32,792 bases of DNA. Origin: Ascoidea tarda (nom. inval.) (Eukaryota; Ascomycota; Saccharomycetes; Ascoideales; Ascoideaceae). The stretch lies in the NCBI GenBank assembly GCA_030560485.1, contig JAKTTS010000124.1, forward strand, positions 1-32,792, read 5' to 3'. Made by a program: the position numbers and the translations under genes. Shown here piece by piece: positions 25,528 to 32,792 of the stretch. Position 1 is the first letter of the stretch. Every line of letters starts with the position of its first letter. The notes under the pieces are model-generated. The model saw nothing but the letters and a program-made list of their open reading frames with translations. It did not search any database and was not told the origin of the DNA.

Positions 25528-28280
25528 GTAATAATAACAACATTGATAATATTATTACCAACAATCATCAAAAAATTATTAATAACTCTAATAACTCTAA
25601 TAATAAAAACTTGAAATCAACTTCAACTCTTTCCTTTATTAAAGCAAACTCTTCTAACATTAAAAAAAATAACTTCGATTTAAAAGATGTATTGCAAGAT
25701 GAAACTTCTTATGAAATCTATAAAATGTACTCAAGTGCAAGACATAAATTACCTGATGCAACAAGAGTAACCAATCTAGCTTGGAGAATTAATTCTCTAA
25801 AATACTCAAAATCTTTAAAATCCTTCAACAAATTTAACTATAACTATTTAAATAATTCTAATACTAATACTAATACTAATACTCTCACTACTTCCACCAC
25901 CACCACTACTTCCACCACCACCACTATTACTAACACTAACACTAACTCTAATATAAATTCAAATTTTAATAATACAAATCCTTTAATCAATAAAAGAAAA
26001 ATACTTAAACCAATTTCAAGAAAAAACAGCACTTTACAACCAAAATTTAATTACAATTTCAATAACCCCAAACCCAACAACATCAACTCAATTAATATCC
26101 CCACCCAAAATGACCTTGAAAAAGATCAAGACCAAATAATAGACGATTTTGATTATGTAGCCCACATCAAAAAGATCTCTCAAGAAGAGAAAAACTACCC
26201 AATACTAAACAGTAAAAAAAGCATATCTCTATCTTCTTCAACTACTCCAACTGATTTAAACAACACTCCCACTCATTACTCTCCCGAATCTGCCTCTCTA
26301 ACTTCAAACACAACCTCCATCTTCTCCTTAAAGACAACAACTCTTCCAAATAACCAATCAAACATTAAATTTAATCACATCAATAGCACTATTAATAACA
26401 ACAGCAACAATCTTAATAATGATACCAACACAAACACCAACTCAAACTCGAAAAGCGCCAACGATGTTATCACAAATACTAATACACTATCCCCTTCTAC
26501 AATAACAAACGATATTAACAATCAAAAAATTACCAATAAAAATAATTTTGATAATCATACTCTAAAATCTCATTCTTTTAACCAAAAAAACGATCTTGAT
26601 CTTGATAACTATGATCAATTTCAATTTGATTTTCCCTTTGATAATAACAATAGCAACAAAAATCCAAATAACCCATCCAAAAACAATACTGATGAATATA
26701 ATTCTAATTTCGAAAATTTATTAGATTTTTCCTCTTATTTTGCCGATAACGATATTAATAATGCTATTAGTAATTTCAATGAAAACAATAATAATCTCAA
26801 TAGTAAAAACATCTCAAAAATTAATGAAATCAATGAAATCAATAGTATCAACGAAATTAATGACGTTACAAGTTTCTTGGATTTCTCTGATAATAACGAT
26901 CCAGATAACAATTTTCTCAATAACCAAAATAATATTAAAATTAATAATAGTATTGCAAATAAAAAACATAAAGCTGATTCGTTTTTAGATGTCGATGAAA
27001 CTGTTAAATCTTCAATATCAAACTATATCAATTCGTTAGAATTGTCTGCCGTTCAATCTGATAATAACTCAAATAATAATTTCAACTCCAGCTCTAATCC
27101 TAAGATTAATAACAACAATAATAATAATATCAATACTGGAAAAAATTTCAAACTTAAAAAAGAAAATATCATCAACCATAGTCCAGTTCTTGGAATTCCA
27201 ACAATAGCCAGATCAAATTCAAAGGTTTTCAATCACTCTTCTGCCTCCTCTGTGATTTCAAACGACTCATCTTCTTCTAAACAAGTTTGTTGTGCAAATT
27301 GTCAAACTAAAACGACTCCACTATGGAGAAAAACTGCTGATGGAAAATTATTATGTAATGCTTGTGGTTTATTCTTTAAATTACATGGAGTCGTTAGACC
27401 ATTAACTTTAAAAAACAATTTAACCCAAAAAAACAATAGCAGCAATAGCCATTTCAATTTTTCTTCATCAAATAATCAAACTCCTATTTCAACTCCATCT
27501 TTTTCACCACCAAATCATTTTACTAACCAGTTCACTCCACCAAGTTCTAATTCAAATATGAATATGAACATGAACGTCAATAATGGAATGAATAGTTTGG
27601 GTTTAAACGGACCAATGAGTATGAACATGAATCCAATAACTATGGGTCTGAATATGAACAACAATAATAATAATAATATGAACAATATAAATCACTTTAA
27701 TAATGGCAACAATAACAATAACAATGTCAATAACAATAACAATAACAACAGTAACAATAAAAACAACAGCAACAATAATAATAACAGATTTAATAATAAA
27801 AATAATGAATTAAATTCAAATAGTAATTTCAGTTATTTTGATAGAGCTGGTAAATTTGGAAATGCAATGCAAAATACTTCTCAAATCAATCCAATGAACT
27901 ATCCTCCACCAACGCCAACACAAAACAGTTTTAATAGTAGTATGAACAACTCAATGAGTAGTTTTAGTAATATGAATCCTATGAGCATGAACATGGGTAT
28001 GAATATGATTAATTCAACTAACATGAATGGCATCAGTAATATGAATGTAAACAATATGAGTATGAATGGAAATTCAAATAAGTACAAGAAATCGCCAAAT
28101 TTGCCTGATACAGATAATAATTTTATGAATTTTGATATGATGCTATCAATGGATAATGAAAATGATATTAATAATAATAACAATAGCGATAATGCATTAA
28201 ATGTTGGTGGAACAACAGAAAATCCACCATCAAGTGAAATGGTAGGAAGTGAATGGGATTGGTTAAAATTATCAATATAA
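25401..28280 (+). CDS. GAT1: GATA zinc-finger transcription factor (GAT1/GLN3 type)
   Basis: An activator of nitrogen-catabolite-repressed genes; relatives are held in the cytoplasm by TOR/Ure2 on good nitrogen and enter the nucleus on poor nitrogen. It is 959 residues. After an Asn-rich start with a pure 13-unit AAT run comes a conserved N-terminal helix, [20 protein letters not shown] then [10 protein letters not shown] (about 100-135), of the DUF1752 type found in AreA and Gat1/Gln3 proteins. One GATA finger lies at about 631-655: CANC, 17 residues, CNAC, with [12 protein letters not shown] inside, then [13 protein letters not shown] and a short Lys tail. The rest is Asn/Ser/Met-rich, and the protein ends with EWDWLKLSI, probably a short functional motif. 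GAT1 versus GLN3 cannot be settled, so the symbol is tentative. Confidence 0.93.
25488..25526 (+). repeat. (AAT)13 microsatellite in the GATA factor
   Basis: Thirteen exact AAT units encode poly-Asn and are likely length-variable between strains. Confidence 0.9.
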
Positions 28281-29303
28281 TTATACATGATAATTCAGAT
28301 CAATTTCTTTTCTAAATTCTAACCACTGATTGTTAATTATTTATTAAATTATTTTCATGTTTTTATGTTTGATTTTTTTTTTTTTTGTTTGTGCATGTTT
28401 TTTTTCTTGTTTTTATTATTCCATTGTTTTGAAGTATTTTAAACTGTTATTTTGGTAACCAGGTAATTCCAAGTATTTATTTTTAAGAATTTCTTATCCT
28501 TTCTTTTAGTATGTCTTTCTTTTTAAAGTTTTTTAACATTATCAACGTTGATAAAATGAAGCCAATATTCCTACATTGTTATTTTTATTAATTTTATTTA
28601 AATTTTTTTTACATTAAGTTTTTTAAATTATATTTTCAGATAATTTTTGTTTTCACAGTTACTACTTTGGTCTATTTTAGTTTTAGTTTTAATTTTAGTT
28701 TTACTTATATTTACAATCTTACAATCTCTTTTTGTTTAATTGCGTACTTTAATTTAATCCCTTCAAGTACTATTGTTGAGTAAACGTTTGCTTCTTTCCT
28801 TTCACCATCTCATTTACCTATCTGTTTATATTTAATTACCTAACAAACCTTCAGCTAAGAACAAAAATTGTTAAGAGCATGAATGTTTTTTAGATCAAAA
28901 CCACATACTCAAGAATTACTTAAACGTCACAATTATATAGTTTAAATTTTTCACTAAACCACTAATAGATAATAATCTTCTACAATTTGCTGGAGAACGG
29001 AAATAGCGTGCATCCGGAGCGAGTGCCATGGATTGTTCGCAAAAAAGCGTGGATTCAGTACGGTAGTGGAAAATTGCGGGTACATTTTAGCACGGAACTC
29101 TACCCGGAAACACATGGAAATTTTTGGATTGAAGCGGATAAAACACCCAAACATCTTTGTGGGCTACCCTACCACGCACTTTTTCCAACTGAAATAATGA
29201 AAATTGGAGAAAGGTGAAATTTTGATAGAGAACCATACCAGATTCTATACTGTCTTGTTGTTTTATTCAGTTCTTTCTTTAGTTTATATTATATCTTATA
29301 AAA
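28281..29303. other. intergenic region GATA factor / EGD1 with an orphan open segment
   Basis: Mostly T-rich 3' UTR and promoter. The segment 28969-29217 is G+C-richer and open on the plus strand for 82 codons, with Trp/Gly/Tyr-rich content (PWIVRKKAWIQYGSG; FWIEADKTPK) but no ATG near its start. It could be the 3' exon of a spliced gene or a gene relic. I do not recognise it. Confidence 0.45.
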
Positions 29304-30314
29304 ATGCCTGTTGACCTTGAAAAATTAGCTAAACTTAAGAAAGCTACCAAAGTTGGTATGTATCGATTGAGATCTTCAATTTTGCCCAATTATCTGCGCT
29401 TTAAAGAGATCAATTTACTAACAAGCTCGTGTTTTTGTAGGGTATGTTTTTACTATATATCAAACATGAAAAAAAAATAAAACAATTCAATTGATTGAGC
29501 ATTTTACGTTAATCGAAATTGAAAATAATACTGTTAATTTAAAAGTTGACTATTTGAAAATTATCTGAAAATAAAACCAAAAAAATTGAGTTAATTAAGT
29601 TATATCCTTCAACATGCATTAATTGAAAATTAATAATAAAAAAATAATAAAAAGTCAGATTTAAAACTAATTTTTTTGGAAATAATATTATTGTTTATTA
29701 GATTTAATAAATGTGAAAGAAAGTAAATCTTTTCGATAAAAAAAAAAATATCAGTTGATTATCATAGGATCATTTAATTGAGTTATAGTAAATTTTGTTT
29801 TAAAACTAAAATCGAATAAGTTTTTTTCCCATTTGTATTTTGGCAATGAATTATAAATACTAATTACTCTTTTTATTTATTCTATAGTGGTTCTCGTCGT
29901 AAAGCTAAAAAGATTTTCAAAGATGATGCTGACGATTCTAAATTACAAACAGCTCTCCGTAAATTGAACTCTCAAACTTTAGATGGTGTTGAAGAAGTTA
30001 ATTTCTTCAAAGAAGATGGTAATGTTTTACACTTCAACAGAGCTTCAGTCCAAGCATCTATTCAAAATAACACCTTTGCAGTTCATGGTCGTCCACAAGA
30101 AAAACAATTGACTGATTTATTACCAAACATTTTACCTCAATTAGGTTCTGAAAATTTGGAAATTTTAAGACAATTGGCTGAAAATATCCAAAAACAAGGT
30201 GGTTTAGGTGATGCTGCAGCAGCAGCTGGTCTTAACCCAAGTGCAGACGCTAATGACGATGATGATATTCCTAACTTAGTTGAAGGTGAAAATTTCGATA
30301 AACAAGTCGATTAG
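29304..30314 (+). CDS. EGD1: nascent polypeptide-associated complex subunit beta (two introns, 1-nt exon)
   Basis: Beta-NAC dimerises with alpha-NAC and shields nascent chains at the ribosome exit. Exons are 29304-29355, the single base 29441, and 29888-30314, giving 159 residues (157 in S. cerevisiae). Exon 1 encodes MPVDLEKLAKLKKATKV. The split glycine codon G-G-T is built from all three exons and continues GSRRKAKKIFKDD, so KVGGSRRK matches KVGGTRRK of yeast. The NAC domain follows: LNSQTLDGVEEVNFFKEDGN, VLHFNRASVQASIQNNTFAV, QEKQLTDLLPNILPQLGSE. The acidic tail ends IPNLVEGENFDKQVD. Retaining intron 1 or skipping the one-base exon both give early stops, so the two-intron form is the only one that yields NAC beta. 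The RRK ribosome-binding motif is intact. EGD1 versus its paralogue BTT1 is not resolvable. Confidence 0.95.
29356..29440 (+). other. EGD1 intron 1, 85 nt
   Basis: Donor GTATGT, perfect branch site TACTAAC at 29416-29422, acceptor TTTGTAG. It ends one base before the donor of intron 2. Confidence 0.85.
29442..29887 (+). other. EGD1 intron 2, 446 nt
   Basis: Donor GTATGT, branch-like TACTAAT at 29858-29864, acceptor CTATAG. Very AT-rich. Its donor comes one base after the acceptor of intron 1. Confidence 0.88.
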
Positions 30315-30993
30315 ATAAAATCCAATTGTTAAATGAACTTGAAACCAATTTAAATTTTTTAATTTGTTTTTTTCTTTGTTTATTTTATATCTTTAATACA
30401 ATGTCATTATCAAAAAAAATTATCAAAATCAGAAAATGTGAAAAACAGAAAATATAAAAATAATAAAAACTAAATAATAGTTATAGTTTTGATACTAACC
30501 ACAAAATAATTGATAAATTAGAGAAATGATTGGAATAATTGAAATGATTTGTTTAGACTTTACTTCTTTTTTTTTTAACTTTTTCTTTGATTGATTTGTT
30601 TGGTTATCTAGCTTATCGATATACTTGATCTGTGAATATTTAGTTTTTTTAATTAAAACACTCGCTAATAAAATTTTAATTTAAGTGATTTAAATTCAAA
30701 TTCAAATTCAAATTTTACATTTAGGTTGAAATTTTAAAATTTCTTTTGATTATAAGTCTAATTGAAATAGGACTTACTGCTTTTTTGTAATACTTCCCTA
30801 GTATTTGAATTATTTAGTTCCATCATCGTGAATTAATATTTATCTTTTTTGAAAAAATTCCGCAACTTGACCCAAAACCCAAAAAGAAATTTTATCTCAG
30901 GCAAGAAATTTTTATCTTCAGTCATCTCCACTTGTTACTTTCGTTTATTTTATTCACAGCTGCAGTTCAAAAACACTCATACGTTGACTCGAA
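30315..30993. other. intergenic region EGD1 / YVH1-like gene
   Basis: AT-rich, with a short CAAATT-type direct repeat near 30695-30715. All frames are closed; in particular there is no HCxxGxxRS phosphatase signature here. An in-frame TGA (30985-30987) sits just before the next start. Confidence 0.6.
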
Positions 30994-31485
30994 ATGAATC
31001 CCAGCGATAACTCTCCAGAGAAAGAAATCACCAAAGCTGATGCTCCTCCCACCCCCAAATACAAAATCTGCTGCAGAAGATGTCGCCAGATACTAGCATT
31101 ATCAACACAGATATTGGAACACGAAGTGCCATCTTCAGACTCCAAACAGTCGAGGTTTGGCAAAGGCCCTAGCTCCAGAAAGAGCACCATTAACCATTCT
31201 GCGTCGCCAAAAACCTGCTTCCACTACTTTCTCGTTGAGCCCTTGAACTGGATGAAGGACGAACTAATTGGCAAAGCAGAGCTTGAGGGAAGGTTGTTGT
31301 GTCCCAACTCCAAGTGCCAGAACAAAATTGGGGGCTACAATTGGCATGGCTCCAGATGCTCCTGTGGAAAGTGGATTGTGCCTGCAATTCAGTTGCAAAC
31401 AGCCAAAGTCGACAAGGTCCAGATGCTTGCTCTTCCTCTTCGTTCCCAGGCCCAGATTTCTCTGGAGAACAGTCTTTTGAAATAA
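30994..31485 (+). CDS. YVH1: Yvh1/DUSP12-type zinc-binding domain protein lacking the phosphatase
   Basis: Yvh1 releases Mrt4 from pre-60S ribosomes. In S. cerevisiae it has an N-terminal dual-specificity phosphatase and a C-terminal zinc domain, and the zinc domain alone carries the ribosome function. This 163-residue protein has only the zinc domain: CCRRC (26-30) then LALSTQILEHE, CFHYFLVEPLNWM (75-87), LEGRLLCPNSKC (97-108) and GGYNWHGSRCSCGKWIVPAI (113-132) with LQTAKVD. One metal pair reads CX4C (C103, C108) where yeast has CX2C. The start is bounded by an in-frame TGA at 30985-30987, and no phosphatase-coding frame exists in the 680 bp upstream. The gene is G+C-richer than its surroundings. 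The orthology of the domain is firm; the symbol refers to it. Confidence 0.9.
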   Translation: MNPSDNSPEKEITKADAPPTPKYKICCRRCRQILALSTQILEHEVPSSDSKQSRFGKGPSSRKSTINHSASPKTCFHYFLVEPLNWMKDELIGKAELEGRLLCPNSKCQNKIGGYNWHGSRCSCGKWIVPAIQLQTAKVDKVQMLALPLRSQAQISLENSLLK

Positions 31486-31538
31486 CTCAAGAAGCAAATG
31501 CACCAGAAACAGTTCAAGAAGCAAAGATGCCGGCGCTT

Positions 31539-31544
31539 CACGTG
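31539..31544. promoter_or_regulatory. TCACGTGAC (Cbf1-type E-box)
   Basis: A full TCACGTGA palindrome in the 157-bp gap between the YVH1-like and APC15-like genes, about 100 bp before the chosen APC15-like start. It is the same 8-mer as in the VMA13 promoter. Confidence 0.45.
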
Positions 31545-31642
31545 ACCACATGCTTTTCCTCTTCAGAAACAGCAAAAACAGCAAAAACAGCTTCAGTAAA
31601 CCAGTTTTGCTATCTCCAAACACTAATAAACGTCGTTTCTTC

Positions 31643-32737
31643 ATGTTTCTCCCCAATCTTGTTCCAAAACACACCCAGCATCTATGGATGGATGAGGGCT
31701 CTTCTTCCAACTACAGATACTTGAAAAAAGGAAGAGATCAAGCTGATGACAGATTGATGATATTGCAACAGCAACACTACTCCCAAAACAGTGCACGAAA
31801 CAATCGATTGCCTCTGCAATTACAGTCTTTGCCTCAAAACGTTCCTTTTGCTCCTCCATTATCGTCGTATTCTTCTGCCCAGGTTGGTGCAATGCTTTCC
31901 AATAATCCATTATCGTTGCCAAAAACTTCCTCTTCTTCAATTTTTGACCAGGAAATTCAATCAAGAATATCTTACTTAAACTCTATCAAAACGCTTGGTT
32001 ATGGCTATATAAAACCTCTAGGTATTGGAAAAACAATGCAAACTTTAATAGAGGAAAAACAGTCATCAGAACAAAATAGAAAACAAAATCAGGATATAAT
32101 GATCACTGCTGAAGTCGCTTCCACTAATACAAATGATTTAGATGAGGCACAAGCCGAAGGTACAGCGAATAATTCTGATATTGCAAATGTCTTGAATACC
32201 ACACCAATGCTCGATATCGGTAATGACAGACTGCAAGAGATAGATCTCGATGCTAATATATCCGATCAGGATGATTTTATCAGTAATAATAATATTAGCA
32301 ATAACAGCAATATTAATGATAACAGTAATGACAATGAAGAAGAAGATGACTTTGACATTAATAATAGCAATAACATACAGAATAGTGATGAATTGGATGA
32401 ATTTCAGACTGATGAAAGCGATACTGACGATATCATTCCTCATCGACAAACTCGACAAAATAGACTAAACTACAGAGATTATGGTTTTAATTATGAAAAT
32501 TATGATTCAAATATTCATGATATAGCAACTCAGGATGATTTCATGGTTGCAGATGAAGAATATGAGACATCAAGTGATAATGAAATTTTAAATTCAAGTA
32601 ATTCAAATTTTGGCTCGTTACCAACTGTTTCTCGATCAACCTTTCCAAACACTTATTCTTCAAATCAATCATCTCATAATATTCCTAATAATAATAACGC
32701 TAATACTCCTAATAATAATAACACTAATACTTCTAAT

Positions 32738-32792
<55 letters not shown>
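31643..32792 (+). CDS. APC15: APC15/Mnd2-like anaphase-promoting complex subunit, 3'-truncated
   Basis: The frame is open from an ATG at 31643 to the window end (383 codons, no stop). The N-terminus MFLPNLVPKHTQHLW resembles the short Apc15 start (FPSLFPRxTxxLW in animals, LPDLTPRxxHxLW in fungi). At about 107-135 comes ISYLNSIKTLGYGYIKPLGI then GKTMQ, matching the fungal Apc15 pattern of a Leu/Asn helix, YG, a [WY][LI][KR]P-P/L-G turn and KT[LM]Q. A long acidic, Asn/Asp-rich tail follows, as in Apc15/Mnd2. Apc15/Mnd2 controls mitotic checkpoint complex turnover and, in yeast meiosis, restrains APC/C-Ama1. An in-frame ATG at 31550 could add 31 basic residues. The contig ends inside a pure AAT run coding poly-Asn. 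Confidence 0.7.
32741..32792 (+). repeat. (AAT)n microsatellite at the contig end
   Basis: Seventeen exact AAT units run to the last base, in frame as poly-Asn. Assembly probably stopped in this repeat. Confidence 0.95.

Noticed and set aside
29117-29126. AATTTTTGG resembling an snRNA Sm site
   Set aside because: It lies inside the orphan open segment with no flanking stems or other snRNA signatures.
31299-31724. 141-codon frame overlapping the YVH1-like and APC15-like genes
   Set aside because: Out of frame with two genes that show clear family motifs on the same strand.
1-32792. Inferring the CUG genetic code from this window
   Set aside because: CTG codons are few and fall at unconserved positions, so Leu versus Ser or Ala cannot be judged.

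Overview
The window looks like one whole assembled contig from an AT-rich budding yeast (Saccharomycotina). Compact genes lie on both strands. Several proteins carry long asparagine runs encoded by AAT/AAC. Introns are few and yeast-like (GTATGT or GTAAGT donors, TACTAAC-type branch sites in TIM17 and EGD1). The recognisable genes are YAK1, RPB4, TIM17, a KRE2/MNT1-family mannosyltransferase, VMA13, EFM4, an initiator tRNA-Met, a TilS-like PP-loop gene, GAD1, a GAT1/GLN3-type GATA factor, EGD1, a YVH1-related gene and an APC15-like gene. I could not fix the species. CUG codons are too rare at conserved positions to tell which code is used.

Layout: 1-2076 is the 3' part of YAK1, with bases 1-9 looking like sequencing adapter. 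Then come RPB4 (-), an orphan acidic protein (+), TIM17 (+, one intron), a YUR1-like mannosyltransferase (-), VMA13 (+), EFM4 (-) and tRNA-iMet (+). After a gap come a small KEN-box/D-box protein (-) and a 1307-residue protein (-) whose two reading frames join across a 97-nt intron. Next are the TilS-like gene (+), a four-TM orphan (+) and GAD1 (-, interrupted near its 3' end by one TAA). A 2.3-kb divergent promoter follows, holding a strongly structured non-coding tract, and then the GATA factor (+), EGD1 (+, two introns around a one-nucleotide exon), a zinc-domain-only YVH1 relative (+) and an APC15-like gene (+). The last runs off the window inside an (AAT)n repeat. Convergent YAK1-RPB4, with TIM17 and a YUR1-like gene close by, matches the S. 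cerevisiae YJL139-YJL143 neighbourhood.

No operon logic is expected. The genes serve housekeeping roles (Pol II, mitochondrial import, vacuolar acidification, the nascent-chain complex, translation-factor methylation) plus nitrogen/nutrient control (GATA factor, YAK1, GAD1). The points most worth a second look are the one-nucleotide exon in EGD1, the YVH1 zinc domain without its phosphatase, the in-frame stop in GAD1, the structured candidate RNA at about 23.9-24.65 kb and the duplicated-module protein. I saw no CRISPR array, no virus-like or LTR element and no recognisable transposon.
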